64,000 nt of DNA from contig CAZNYM010000005.1 of the NCBI GenBank assembly GCA_964577255.1, forward strand, positions 16,087-80,086. Direction: 5' to 3'. The notes beneath the pieces were generated by a model. That model had not been told where the DNA came from. It saw only the letters and a program-made list of their open reading frames with translations, and made no database searches. Positions 1 to 8,571 of the stretch are shown here, piece after piece (position 1 is the stretch's first letter; every line of letters begins with the position of its first letter). The translations under genes and the position numbers were made by a program. The stretch comes from Micavibrio_C sp964577255 (GTDB taxonomy: Bacteria > Pseudomonadota > Alphaproteobacteria > Micavibrionales > Micavibrionaceae).

Positions 1-838
1 GGGCGTTCTGATTTTCCGCCACCGTCAGGCTGACGCGGGCGAACATGCCGGGGCGCAGCTGGCCGTCGTGATTTTCAAGCCGCGCGCGCAAGAGCACGGC
101 GCGGCCGGTGGAATCAAGCCGGGGATCGATGGCGTAGACCGTGCCCTTGAAGATTTTTCCGGGGAAGGCGTCGACGGTGACATCGAGAATCTGCCCCGTC
201 TTCAGCGAACCGAGATGGGTTTCGGGGATGCGGAAATCGACCTTGATCGGGTCGATGCTTTCAAACCCGGCGATCGCCTGACCGGGGTTGATATATTCCC
301 CCGCGCTGACGCGGCGCAGCCCGGCGATGCCGCCGAAGGGTGCCTTGATCGTCATCTTCTCAAGCCGCGCCTTGGTCAGGGCCACGGTGGCCTGGTCGGC
401 CTCGAGCTGCGCCAGCGCTTCGTCGCGCGCGCGTTCGGTGCCGGATTGTTTGGAGAAAAGCTGCTTGGCGCGATCGTAGTTCTGCTGGCTCAGCTTCAGG
501 CGCGCCTCCGCCTGCGCCAGTTCGGCCCTGGCGATGGCGTCGTCGATGGCGACGAGCGGCGTGCCAGCTTCGACCGCCTGGCCCTCCTCGAACAGGATGG
601 CGGTGATCCGCCCGGCCACTTCAGGGCTGAGCGTGATCGATTCGTTCGACAGCAGGTCTCCCACGGCCTCGAGCGTGTAAGCCATTTTTATGGGGGTGAC
701 GGTTTCGGCCTCGACGCTGATGGCGGGCGCGCCCGCGCCGGGGACAAGATTCGCCGGGGATTTTTTCTGGGCCAGGCCGTAGCCCGCGCCGGCAATGAGA
801 AGAGCCACGCCTGCGATCAGGAGAATTCTTTTATTCAT
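1..838 (-). CDS. RND efflux periplasmic adaptor subunit (3' end outside window)
   Basis: Reading the minus strand from the ATG at 838 gives about 279 residues that run off the left edge, so the C-terminus is missing. It starts with a short N-terminal membrane anchor or signal (MNKRILLIAGVALLIAGAG). A barrel-sandwich/lipoyl half follows (SPEVAGRITAILFEEGQ), then an alpha-helical hairpin rich in Ala/Gln/Glu, the second lipoyl half (KAPFGGIAGLRRVSAGEY) and a beta-barrel start. This is the domain order of membrane fusion proteins that link an inner-membrane RND pump to an outer-membrane TolC-type channel. The RND pump itself is probably further left, outside the window. Substrate cannot be told. 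Family call is firm; specific gene name is not. Confidence 0.9.
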   Translation of the reverse strand, partial: MNKRILLIAGVALLIAGAGYGLAQKKSPANLVPGAGAPAISVEAETVTPIKMAYTLEAVGDLLSNESITLSPEVAGRITAILFEEGQAVEAGTPLVAIDDAIARAELAQAEARLKLSQQNYDRAKQLFSKQSGTERARDEALAQLEADQATVALTKARLEKMTIKAPFGGIAGLRRVSAGEYINPGQAIAGFESIDPIKVDFRIPETHLGSLKTGQILDVTVDAFPGKIFKGTVYAIDPRLDSTGRAVLLRARLENHDGQLRPGMFARVSLTVAENQNA

Positions 839-883
839 GCTATGTCGCCAATCTTCAAAGATATTTGTACGCGGGAAGGCGCC

Positions 884-1525
884 CTAATCCCTCGGGCCAA
901 AAAGCGCGGTGCCGAGGCGGATATGCGTGGCTCCGAGCGCCAGAGCTTTTTCGAAATCACCGCTCATGCCCATGCTGAGTTCCTTGAGACTATGCACCGC
1001 CGCCAGCGTTTTCAGCAGAGCGAAATGCAGCGCCGCCGGCTCGCCCACGGGCGGAATACACATAAGGCCGGTGACGTTCAGGTCAAGCCCGCGCACTTCG
1101 CCAAGCAGGGCGGCAAGATCGGCCGGGGCGCAGCCCGCTTTCTGCGGCTCTTCGCCGGTATTCACCTGAATGAAGCAGGGCAGGGGACGGTTTTTCTTTT
1201 TCATGGCGGCGGCCAGCGCCTCGGCCAGCCTGGGCCGGTCGAGCGTGTGGATGACGTCGAACAGCGCCACGGCATCATCAGCCTTGTTGGTCTGCAGCGG
1301 GCCGATCAGGTGCAGCACGAGATCGGGATAGTTTTTTTTCAGCGGCAGCCAGCGCTCCTGCGCTTCCTGCACCCGGTTTTCTCCGAAATGGCGCTGACCA
1401 GCCGCGAGCGCGGCCTGGATTTTCTCAGGCGGCTGCATTTTGCTGACCGCGATCAGCGTGGCGCCCTTCAGTTGGGCCTGCACGGACGCGCGGCGTTCGG
1501 CGAAGGAGAGGTCGGGGTTTTGCAT
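884..1525 (-). CDS. yggS: YggS-family pyridoxal phosphate homeostasis protein
   Basis: 213 residues, slightly shorter than the usual ~230. It is a PLP-binding TIM-barrel protein without a catalytic domain, thought to buffer free pyridoxal phosphate in the cytoplasm. Visible hallmarks: the PLP lysine in LIAVSKMQP (near residue 29), HFGENRVQEAQ, HLIGPLQTNK, GLMCIPP, a MGMSGDFEKAL phosphate-binding stretch and the terminal IRLGTALFG. The ATG follows directly on the stop codon of the upstream two-TM gene (stop TAA at 1526-1528), so the two are probably co-transcribed and translationally coupled. The Shine-Dalgarno sequence is weak, which fits coupling. The N-terminus appears trimmed relative to relatives but all signature motifs are kept. 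Confidence 0.92.
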   Translation of the reverse strand: MQNPDLSFAERRASVQAQLKGATLIAVSKMQPPEKIQAALAAGQRHFGENRVQEAQERWLPLKKNYPDLVLHLIGPLQTNKADDAVALFDVIHTLDRPRLAEALAAAMKKKNRPLPCFIQVNTGEEPQKAGCAPADLAALLGEVRGLDLNVTGLMCIPPVGEPAALHFALLKTLAAVHSLKELSMGMSGDFEKALALGATHIRLGTALFGPRD

Positions 1526-1852
1526 TTATTTTTTCTGGCGGCGCTTTTCGTTTTCGCGGAACAGGCGGGCGCCCACGAACAGAACCCCGAGCGGCATCAT
1601 CCCCCCCACCACGATGAAGCCGCCGATGCGCCCGTTCATGCGCTCGGCCCGGCGGGCAGCGGCGGAATAGGGGGCGTGCAGGTTATCTTGACGGCCGCTA
1701 CGCACCAGCTGTTCCTGGTACCAGTGAAACTGGCGATAGGCTGCCGCGACCTCGCCCAGGCGGAAATGGTTGGCGGCCGCCAACGCCCAGAACAGCGAAC
1801 CGACGGCCCAGAATGCCAGCATGACCTGGCGGAAGCGGTGAGAAACCTTCAT
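1526..1852 (-). CDS. small two-TM membrane protein of unknown function
   Basis: About 108 residues from the ATG at 1852 (an in-frame ATG three codons earlier, at 1861, is possible). There are two hydrophobic stretches, near residues 9-25 and 72-92. The loop between them is polar and Tyr/Arg/Gln-rich, and the tail is basic (RENEKRRQKK). I do not recognise the family. The stop abuts the start of yggS, which suggests an operon of two genes. The predicted topology has both ends in the cytoplasm, based on the basic C-terminus. Confidence 0.6.
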   Translation of the reverse strand: MKVSHRFRQVMLAFWAVGSLFWALAAANHFRLGEVAAAYRQFHWYQEQLVRSGRQDNLHAPYSAAARRAERMNGRIGGFIVVGGMMPLGVLFVGARLFRENEKRRQKK

Positions 1853-1935
1853 GGGCAGCAATTTTCAGGCGTTTTGGCAGCTTGTTCAAGGCCGTATATG
1901 GGGCAGCGTCTTGAAAGCGCAGGGATATTTTCGAC

Positions 1936-1964
1936 TTGAGTTACAGGTACTAAAATGTTATAAA
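1936..1964 (+). promoter_or_regulatory. sigma70-type promoter
   Basis: TTGAGT at 1936-1941 and TATAAA at 1959-1964 are separated by exactly 17 bases. They sit in an AT-rich tract that stands out from the GC-rich surroundings. The predicted start lies about 40 bases upstream of the small gene at 2014, which it would serve. Confidence 0.6.
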
Positions 1965-2013
1965 AGTTTACAATACACACTTTAAAAGTAATTTTATTAT
2001 AAAAGAGGAAAAC

Positions 2014-2313
2014 ATGACCCCCCGCGCCTTGATCCCCTTCACCCGCGCCTGTCACCACGCCGCGGACATATGCCGGGACATCGACACCGCCCTGCAGCAG
2101 CCCCGGGCCATGACCGCCTTCCGCCGCCACAAGGACGAGGCGAAGATCATGCTGGGCGCAGGCTGCGTCGGTGACGGGATCGCCACTTTCAACCCGGTCG
2201 CGCTGGCGGGCGGGCTGGTGGCGATGTGGGAGGGCTCGCACGACCTGGCCGATTACGGCCACCGCTTCCGCCAGCAACAGCAGCACGGCGCCCGAAAAGC
2301 GCAACATCACTGA
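2014..2313 (+). CDS. hypothetical protein, 99 aa
   Basis: The ATG at 2014 is preceded by a good Shine-Dalgarno sequence (AGAGGAAAA) and by a convincing promoter, so I believe the gene despite a non-diagnostic sequence. The protein is soluble-looking, with a Gly/Ala-rich middle (GAGCVGDGIATFNPVALAGG) and a Gln/His-rich end. No family recognised. It ends 44 bases before the TerC gene and could be its leader gene in a two-gene transcript. Confidence 0.5.
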   Translation: MTPRALIPFTRACHHAADICRDIDTALQQPRAMTAFRRHKDEAKIMLGAGCVGDGIATFNPVALAGGLVAMWEGSHDLADYGHRFRQQQQHGARKAQHH

Positions 2314-2357
2314 CCGGCTAGGGGTGACTTCCGCCGTGCCGCCGCTTATAGTGCAGC

Positions 2358-3347
2358 ATGGTTGATTTGCTTCTCGCCTCCGTCATGGGTACCCCCGTCT
2401 GGCAATGGGGGCTTTTTGCTTTTCTGATCCTGGCTTTGCTGGTGTTCGATCTGGGCGTCCTCAACAAGGACGACCACGAGATCGGCTTCCGTGAAAGCAT
2501 CCGCCTGAGCGTGTTCTATATCGCCATCTCCTGCGCCTTCGGCGTGTGGCTGTGGTTCGAGCGCGGCGGCGAGGACGGCATGCACTTCTTCACCGCCTAT
2601 GTGATCGAGAAATCGCTGTCGCTCGACAATATTTTCGTCATGTCGATGATTTTCGCCTATTTCGGCATCCCCCGCAAATACCAGCACCGCGTCCTGTTCT
2701 GGGGCATCCTCGGCGTTATCATCCTGCGCGGCATAATGATCGCTGCCGGCGCCGCCATCATCACCCACTTCCACTGGGTGCTTTTGCTGTTCGCGGCATT
2801 CCTGATCATTACCGGCATCAAGATGGTGATGATGTCGAAAGAGGACGCGCCGCCCGATCTCAACAAATCGAAGCTGATCCTGTTCCTGCGCAAGCACCTC
2901 AATATGGCGCCGATGCTGCACGGGCATAATTTCTTCGTGCGGCTGCCGCGCGGCGGCAAGCCCCACGTGCTGCACGCCACACCTTTGTTCCTGACGCTGG
3001 TGTGCATCGAGATCGCCGATCTGCTGTTCGCGCTCGACAGCGTGCCGGCGGTGTTCGCCATCACCACCGACACTTATGTAGTGTTCACCAGCAATATTTT
3101 CGCGATCCTGGGCCTGCGGGCGCTGTATTTCGCCCTCGCCGCCATCCTGCACCGCTTCGAGTACATGAAGTATGCCCTGTCGATCATCTTGATCTTCATC
3201 GGGGCAAAGGCGTTCTATGCACACTTCTTCGACAAGGTGCCGGCGTCGGTGTCGCTGTCGATCACGCTGGGGCTGCTGGCGGCCGGGTTTATTTACTCTC
3301 TGTACAAGACACGCAGGAACGCGCCGCCGCTTCCCCCGCAAAACTGA
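2358..3347 (+). CDS. TerC/Alx family integral membrane protein
   Basis: 329 residues with about nine membrane segments. Characteristic acidic TerC motifs are present: EKSLSLDNIFV (around residues 82-92) and EIADLLFALDSVPA (around 218-231). Both carry membrane-embedded acidic residues thought to bind a metal. Relatives (E. coli Alx, TerC) are linked to manganese export and tellurite or pH stress. No tellurium-resistance cluster is nearby, so an Alx-like metal homeostasis role is the better guess. The gap to the preceding gene is short and I see no room for the manganese riboswitch often found before such genes. Its 3' end overlaps the convergent SulP gene by 59 bases. Confidence 0.9.
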   Translation: MVDLLLASVMGTPVWQWGLFAFLILALLVFDLGVLNKDDHEIGFRESIRLSVFYIAISCAFGVWLWFERGGEDGMHFFTAYVIEKSLSLDNIFVMSMIFAYFGIPRKYQHRVLFWGILGVIILRGIMIAAGAAIITHFHWVLLLFAAFLIITGIKMVMMSKEDAPPDLNKSKLILFLRKHLNMAPMLHGHNFFVRLPRGGKPHVLHATPLFLTLVCIEIADLLFALDSVPAVFAITTDTYVVFTSNIFAILGLRALYFALAAILHRFEYMKYALSIILIFIGAKAFYAHFFDKVPASVSLSITLGLLAAGFIYSLYKTRRNAPPLPPQN

Positions 3348-4974
3348 CCCGGCCCTCAAGTGCGGTATGTGCCAGTTTGCGCCGCAGGAGCCGTTCGATA
3401 GACGGTTCCGCCCGGACAATGATGACGCGCGCCGCCGTTTCATCAAGAAATACGCGCAGGGCTAAAAGACCTGTGGCATCGATCAGTGGTACGTCTTCCA
3501 GATTGAGAACAAGCGTACGCGCACCGTCTTCGGGTTCGAAAAAGACATTCCGAAGCTTTTCCGCTGTACCGAAAAAGAGAGGTCCTCTGACGACAAGTTC
3601 AAGAGTTCCTTCGCTCCGGCGCACCATGACGGTGGTAAGGCGGGCAGCCCGGGCCATGAACAAAAGCGCGGCAATGACGATTCCGATCATGACGCCCGCC
3701 ACCATGTCGATAAACACGGTCAGGAGGAAACAGGAAATCAGGACAACGCGGTCGGAGAGAGGCGTGATCCGCAGCAGACGCTTTATTTCATGCAGATGGC
3801 TCATGCGCGCCGCCACAAGCAGCAACAGCGCCGCCAGCGAAGCCATAGGCATGAAGTTGATCAAGGGTGCCAGCACGAGCACATAAAGCAGTAACAGAAG
3901 CGCGTGAAACACAGCCGCCAGCGGCGTGCGCCCGCCGCTTTGGATGTTGGTGGCGGTGCGGGCGATAGCGCCGGTGGCCGGTATGCCTGCCGCCAGCGCG
4001 GAAAGGATGTTGGCGATACCGATCCCGTTCAATTCGGCGTCCGGATTGTGCCGCGTGCCCTTCAGGCGGTCGGCCACCGTCGCCGACAGCAGTGATTCAA
4101 GCGCCGCCAGCGCTGCCACGACAAAAGCCGGCATCAGCAGAGCGTGCGTTTCTGCACGCGTCGGCCACTGAAAAAATCCCCCCTCGCCCGGCGCATGGAA
4201 AACCGGGGGATAAGGCGGGATGCCATGCCATGTCTGGCCGTCTGCGCCGTCGTAGGTGAAGCGGGTGGCGATTGTTTCGATCGCCACTCCATGACGGTTG
4301 AGGAAAAACGCGAGCAGCGCCCCTGCCGCTATCCCGACGATGGGACCCGGCAGAATCTTCAGATACCGCCCGGATAGCAGCATGACGCCCAGTGTAAAGA
4401 TTCCGACCAGAGCTTCGGTGCGGTTCAGGCCCGGCAACGCCCCCGCGATGGCGGCGAGTTTGTCGATATAATCGCCCTCCAGGCGGCCGATTCCCAGCCC
4501 CAGGAAATCGTTGAGTGCCAACGTGGCAATGACAAGAGCGATCCCCGCGGTGAAACCCGTGGTGACAGGATAGGGCACATAGCGCACCAACCGCCCAAGG
4601 CGCAGCGCGCCCAGGAATATGAGGATCGCGCCCGCCAGCAACTGGCACCAGATCAGGCCATGGAGTCCGTGCGCAGAGACGATCGGCGCGACGATGACGA
4701 CGAAAGCGGCGGTAGGGCCGCTGACTTGTGTGGCCGAGCCGCCGAAGACCGCCGCGGCGATGCCGGCGACAATAGCGGTATAAATGCCATGCTGCGGCGG
4801 CAGGCCTACGGCGATCGCGAGTGCCATGGCAAGCGGCAGGGCCACCAGCGAAACGATAAACCCCGCCAGCAGGTCGGCGCGCAGGTCGGACAGGCGGTAC
4901 CCCCGCGCCAGAGATTCGCGCAGCGCCGTTCCGATGAAAACGTTATCGGCTTGCCAGCGGAAGGGGCTGGTCAT
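3289..4974 (-). CDS. SulP family inorganic anion transporter with STAS domain
   Basis: 561 residues. The N-terminal membrane domain of about 10-14 helices includes the SulP signature region (LPLAMALAIAVGLPPQHGIY near residue 45 and SATQVSGPTAAF near 85). A cytoplasmic STAS domain follows from about residue 450 (LVLNLEDVPLIDATGLLALRVF). Family members carry sulfate, bicarbonate or other anions by proton or sodium symport; the substrate is not readable here. The start at 4974 has an AGGAGG Shine-Dalgarno sequence nine bases upstream. That start lies inside the last 32 bases of the upstream protease gene, so the two are likely coupled. The end runs 59 bases into the convergent TerC gene. Confidence 0.92.
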   Translation of the reverse strand: MTSPFRWQADNVFIGTALRESLARGYRLSDLRADLLAGFIVSLVALPLAMALAIAVGLPPQHGIYTAIVAGIAAAVFGGSATQVSGPTAAFVVIVAPIVSAHGLHGLIWCQLLAGAILIFLGALRLGRLVRYVPYPVTTGFTAGIALVIATLALNDFLGLGIGRLEGDYIDKLAAIAGALPGLNRTEALVGIFTLGVMLLSGRYLKILPGPIVGIAAGALLAFFLNRHGVAIETIATRFTYDGADGQTWHGIPPYPPVFHAPGEGGFFQWPTRAETHALLMPAFVVAALAALESLLSATVADRLKGTRHNPDAELNGIGIANILSALAAGIPATGAIARTATNIQSGGRTPLAAVFHALLLLLYVLVLAPLINFMPMASLAALLLLVAARMSHLHEIKRLLRITPLSDRVVLISCFLLTVFIDMVAGVMIGIVIAALLFMARAARLTTVMVRRSEGTLELVVRGPLFFGTAEKLRNVFFEPEDGARTLVLNLEDVPLIDATGLLALRVFLDETAARVIIVRAEPSIERLLRRKLAHTALEGRVSFAGEAAARSCVSCTESK

Positions 4975-6361
4975 GCGGGGGGTCCTCCTGATCTATATCA
5001 AGAACTTTCAGCGCTTCATCGATGGGAATGAACAGATTGAGCCCGGTGTCGCCGTCGTCGGGATCGGCCGTAAACCCGCCTACCGTCATGGCTACCAGAT
5101 TGCCGTATTGATCGACCATCGGCCCGCCCGAGTTGCCGCCGTGGGCGGTGATGTCGGCCTGGAGAAAATTCTGGCGGCTGCCGAAGATCTTGAAATCGCG
5201 ACGGTGTGCGCTGACGACGCCCTCGCTTAAGGTATCCTGCAGGCGCTTGTAAAGCGGCGCGCCCACGACATAGATCCGCTCGCCCACTGCCGGCCATTCC
5301 GCCCGCAGCGGCAGGGGATCGATCACAACATCATCCGGCAGGCCTTCCGCTTTCAGCAGCGCCACATCGCGTACCGCATCGCTGCGCAGCACCTCGGCCG
5401 TGAAGCTGTCCTTCTTCTGCGTGGTGACGATGCGGGTACGCAGCGCCTCGCCGACGCAATGCCGGTTGGTCAGGATGTGGCCCTGGCGGGTGATGAAAAA
5501 GCCTGAGCAGTGCCCGCCCGGACCGGCTTCGATCATGATCGTCTGGCTGCTCACGCGTTCCGCCCGGCCGGGAACCGGCGCGCGCGACAGCGGCAAAGCG
5601 GCGATGCTTACAGGCTCAAGAGTTTCAAATTTGCGCCGCGGCTCGTGATCGGCCTTGGCGCTTTTCCACGAATCCGCGGGCGGCTTGCGGCCGTAGACGA
5701 TCAGGCCGGAGAATAAAGGCTCGGTGCCCAGATTGTGGACCGCCATGGCGAACGCTTCGTTGAACATCAGCGGCAAGCCCTCGGGATTGTGGGCGCGGCG
5801 GTTGGTATAGCCCTCGGTCACGGTCTTGTACACGGTCGAGCGGCGCAGCGCATCGTAGACGCTCCATTCGATCTGCACGTACATTTCGCCGCGCACGCCG
5901 TAACGCTTGGTGATCATCGACCACAACAGGCCCGGATCGCGGGTGCAGGCGCGCATCTGCACATCCTTCAGCCGGCCGGACACGCGGTATTCCGTGCGCA
6001 GGAGATCTTCCTCGAATTCCTCATCCACTACCAGCGCCGGATCGCCCGTCACGTCGTAGCCCAGCCCTTCGAACGTGTCGTAGAAGGTCTCGCGGATGGC
6101 GGGGCCGTCGAGCATCTCGCCGACCAGCGAGCGGTCCTGGCCGTAATGCGGCCACAGGCAGAACAGCATCGACCAGTCCGTCGCCGTGCCGACCAGCGCG
6201 CCCATCGGCACCTGCGGCCGCAGTTTTCCGAACATGACCGGGGCCGGGTATGCGCCTTCCGGTACCGGCAGCGCCGCGACGGGCGCAACTTCTTTGACTT
6301 GTGCGGCGCACGCTGCCAAAAGCAGCGTGCTTACAAGGGCCGCCAGAAACCTTCTGTGCAT
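4943..6361 (-). CDS. trypsin-like serine protease lipoprotein with novel N-terminal domain
   Basis: From the ATG at 6361 the protein begins MHRRFLAALVSTLLLAAC, a lipoprotein signal with the lipidated Cys at 18 (in-frame starts at 6388 and 6418 would push the signal inside). The C-terminal ~190 residues are a trypsin/DegP-type protease with the full triad: His in LTNRHCVG, Asp in AVRDVALLK, Ser in HGGNSGGPM. There is no PDZ domain. The preceding ~240 residues form an Arg/Tyr-rich region (QIEWSVYDALRRSTVYKT) that I do not recognise. Expected site is the periplasm, membrane-anchored. The 3' end overlaps the SulP start by 32 bases. Confidence 0.85.
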   Translation of the reverse strand: MHRRFLAALVSTLLLAACAAQVKEVAPVAALPVPEGAYPAPVMFGKLRPQVPMGALVGTATDWSMLFCLWPHYGQDRSLVGEMLDGPAIRETFYDTFEGLGYDVTGDPALVVDEEFEEDLLRTEYRVSGRLKDVQMRACTRDPGLLWSMITKRYGVRGEMYVQIEWSVYDALRRSTVYKTVTEGYTNRRAHNPEGLPLMFNEAFAMAVHNLGTEPLFSGLIVYGRKPPADSWKSAKADHEPRRKFETLEPVSIAALPLSRAPVPGRAERVSSQTIMIEAGPGGHCSGFFITRQGHILTNRHCVGEALRTRIVTTQKKDSFTAEVLRSDAVRDVALLKAEGLPDDVVIDPLPLRAEWPAVGERIYVVGAPLYKRLQDTLSEGVVSAHRRDFKIFGSRQNFLQADITAHGGNSGGPMVDQYGNLVAMTVGGFTADPDDGDTGLNLFIPIDEALKVLDIDQEDPPHDQPLPLASR

Positions 6362-6500
6362 TGCACAAGACCTTTCGTCTTTGTTCATATTTTTATGGTG
6401 AAATGGAAGAGCAGCCAAAACAAAAACGGATCGCTTGTGAATTTATCCCCCTTTGTCCCGCCAGGGGTTTATAATGGGGGGTCAGCGCCAGGAGCAGGCC

Positions 6501-7052
6501 ATGAACGACAGCAAGGCAAAGAAAACGCAATCCGCCGCGCCCCTGATAAGGGTCGGGCAGATTTCCTCGCTCAGCCCCGGCGAGCTGCAGGACCTGTGCG
6601 ACGCCACCGACGCGGCGATCGAGGCAGGTGGCGGTTTCGGCTGGGTCAGGCTGCCGGCGCGCGACGTGCTGGAGCGTTACTGGAACGGGCTTTTGGCCAT
6701 GCCGCAGCGGGTGGTGTTCGCCGCCTGGCTGGACGGGGTGATCTGCGGCACGGTGCAGCTGGTGCTGCCGCCGCGCAACAACGAAGCGCAGAGTTTCGCG
6801 GTTACTCTCACATCCCTGTTCGTGGCGCCGTGGGCGCGCGGCTACGGCCTGGCTTCGCGCCTGGTCGAGGAGGCGGAGGCGCATGCTCGCAAGGAAGGTT
6901 TTGCCGTCATTAATCTCGACATCCGCGAAACCCAGGAGACAGCAATCAAGCTCTATGAGGGGCGCGGCTATGTGCGCATCGGCACGCATCCGCATTACGC
7001 TCATGTCGACGGCAAGGTGCTCAAGGGGCATTATTACTACAAGACGCTATAG
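6501..7052 (+). CDS. GNAT family N-acetyltransferase
   Basis: 183 residues from the ATG at 6501, chosen for its GGAGCAGG Shine-Dalgarno sequence; an earlier in-frame start at 6453 lacks support. The C-terminal half shows the GNAT core: beta-4 SLFVAPWARGYGLASRLVEEAEAH in the acetyl-CoA pyrophosphate loop (Arg/Gly-x-Gly/Ala pattern), then NLDIRETQETAIKLYEGRGYVRIG, typical of motif B. The acceptor is unknown. It is divergent from the protease gene, and the ~140 bases between them must hold both promoters. Confidence 0.85.
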   Translation: MNDSKAKKTQSAAPLIRVGQISSLSPGELQDLCDATDAAIEAGGGFGWVRLPARDVLERYWNGLLAMPQRVVFAAWLDGVICGTVQLVLPPRNNEAQSFAVTLTSLFVAPWARGYGLASRLVEEAEAHARKEGFAVINLDIRETQETAIKLYEGRGYVRIGTHPHYAHVDGKVLKGHYYYKTL

Positions 7053-7099
7053 CTAACGACCTGATCCCGCACGAATAATTTTTTAGAAGCCCCCGGCGT

Positions 7100-7127
7100 T
7101 TGCGTTTTTCGCCGCATCGATTATGAT
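7100..7127 (+). promoter_or_regulatory. candidate promoter
   Basis: TTGCGT at 7100-7105 and TATGAT at 7122-7127 with 16-base spacing lie 37 bases before the gene at 7164. The -10 is good and the -35 is weak. Confidence 0.4.
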
Positions 7128-7163
7128 GCGGGCAAGAACAAAAACGACCACAGGGAGCGCTTC

Positions 7164-7901
7164 TTGCACGCCGATCATGGCCGCCTCTTCCGGCCGCTGG
7201 GTTTAACCAGCGACTGGCTTTTGGTTTCACAGTCAGAATGCAATAATTTTCTTGCAGGCTACGCGCCGCGCGAGGTGAGGGCAGTCATCAGCGACCTTGG
7301 TCAGGTGCGCGAGGCAGCGCGCCACGGCCGCCCGGTGACCCGGAACCCCGTTTACCACGTGATTCTGGGCGAAGGCGAATTTCCCGCCGACCTCATTACA
7401 GACAAAACGGTACTGATCGACCGACCGCGCCAGATTCTCTGGCAGATGAATCATTGTTACGCGATCAACCGCGACCGCCAGAAATGGCTGGCGGGGGCAC
7501 AGTACATCACCAACCGGATTCTCAACGAGACCTTCCTGAAATCGATGAACATCCTGCATCGCGCCGGAGCCGATCACTGGCTGTCCGGGGAAAGGCTGCG
7601 CCGCCTGCCGGCGCGGAGCTACGGGATAAAGGCCACGATCCTGACCGATTCCGGCCAGGCGCCGCTCGAATTTCTGCCGGAGGCAATCGACTATGCCCAT
7701 GCCATTGATTTTCGCTGGCATGGCCGCCCGGCGGCGTGGTTTGAAAACGGCCGGCTGACCATCGTCGACAAGAACGGCTGGGAATGCCTGCAGATGCAGC
7801 TGCCGGCCCGGTTGATTTGCGCGAACGGCAGCTTATCTTTCTCCCCTGAGGGAAAGAGAGGACGGCATGATGAAAGTGTATCCCCGCGGCCAGCTGGGTA
7901 G
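7164..7901 (+). CDS. hypothetical protein, 245 aa
   Basis: It starts at a TTG with AGGGAG eight bases upstream; no nearby ATG fits. The sequence is cytoplasmic-looking with scattered His/Trp/Arg (ILWQMNHCYAINRDRQKW). I recognise no motif. It overlaps the pirin gene by 35 bases in another frame, so the two are probably co-expressed. The last ~25 residues read through the pirin ribosome-binding region. Confidence 0.6.
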   Translation: MHADHGRLFRPLGLTSDWLLVSQSECNNFLAGYAPREVRAVISDLGQVREAARHGRPVTRNPVYHVILGEGEFPADLITDKTVLIDRPRQILWQMNHCYAINRDRQKWLAGAQYITNRILNETFLKSMNILHRAGADHWLSGERLRRLPARSYGIKATILTDSGQAPLEFLPEAIDYAHAIDFRWHGRPAAWFENGRLTIVDKNGWECLQMQLPARLICANGSLSFSPEGKRGRHDESVSPRPAG

Positions 7902-8568
7902 TTTCGAGAACGAGTGGCTGGATACGCGCTATCATTTCAGCTTCAGCAATTACTACAATCCCACCCGCATGGGGTTTGGGCCCCTGCGCGTCATCAACGA
8001 CGACAAGGTCAGGGCTGGCAGCGGCTTCGATCCGCACCCGCACAGGGACATGGAAATCATCACCTATGTCAGGACCGGCAGCGTGATCCACCGCGATTCG
8101 CTGGGCCACGAGGGCCGCACCGGCGCGGGCGACGTGCAGGTGATGTCGGCCGGCACGGGCATCACCCATGCCGAATACGCCGATCCCGAGGAAGATACGA
8201 CCCTGTTCCAGATCTGGATCCGGCCGGACAAGACCGGCCTGGCGCCGCGCTGGGAACAGGCGCAGTTCCCCAAAACGCCTGTCAACGATCACCTGCCCTT
8301 GCTGGTGTCGGGCCGGGCGGAAGACGAGGGCCAGAACGTCCTGAAAATCCATCAGGACGCTGCGATCTATGGCGGCGTGCTCGTCCCCGGCGCAATCGTC
8401 ACGCACGCGCTCAAGGGCCGCACCGGCGCGTATGTGATCGTGTCGGCCGGGCAGGTGGAAGTGAACGGCACGGCCCTTTCCCAGGGCGACGGCGCCGAAA
8501 TTACGGATGAAAGCAGCCTGCGCATCCGCGCGCCGCAGGACGCCGAGATTCTGGTGATTGAAGTATAG
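7867..8568 (+). CDS. pirin family protein
   Basis: 233 residues, a bicupin. The N-terminal cupin carries the metal ligands in FDPHPHRDMEIITY (His residues near 57-59), the third His in VIHRDSLGH and the fourth-ligand region MSAGTGITHAEY. Family members include YhhW-type quercetin 2,3-dioxygenases and redox-sensing pirins; the natural substrate is rarely known. Tandem ATG codons at 7867 and 7870 follow an AGAGGA ribosome site located inside the upstream gene. It ends three bases before the convergent rlmN stop. Confidence 0.92.
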   Translation: MMKVYPRGQLGSFENEWLDTRYHFSFSNYYNPTRMGFGPLRVINDDKVRAGSGFDPHPHRDMEIITYVRTGSVIHRDSLGHEGRTGAGDVQVMSAGTGITHAEYADPEEDTTLFQIWIRPDKTGLAPRWEQAQFPKTPVNDHLPLLVSGRAEDEGQNVLKIHQDAAIYGGVLVPGAIVTHALKGRTGAYVIVSAGQVEVNGTALSQGDGAEITDESSLRIRAPQDAEILVIEV

Positions 8569-8571
8569 GGA

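Noticed and set aside
68..1939. 623-codon plus-strand open frame
   Set aside because: It is antisense to the RND adaptor, yggS and a two-TM gene, which all show clear family motifs; high GC creates long empty frames.
2314..2357. Manganese (yybP-ykoY) riboswitch before the TerC gene
   Set aside because: The gap is only 44 bases and shows none of the conserved loops.
2358..3347. Tellurite-resistance operon
   Set aside because: Only the TerC-like gene is present; no TerA/B/D/E/Z neighbours.
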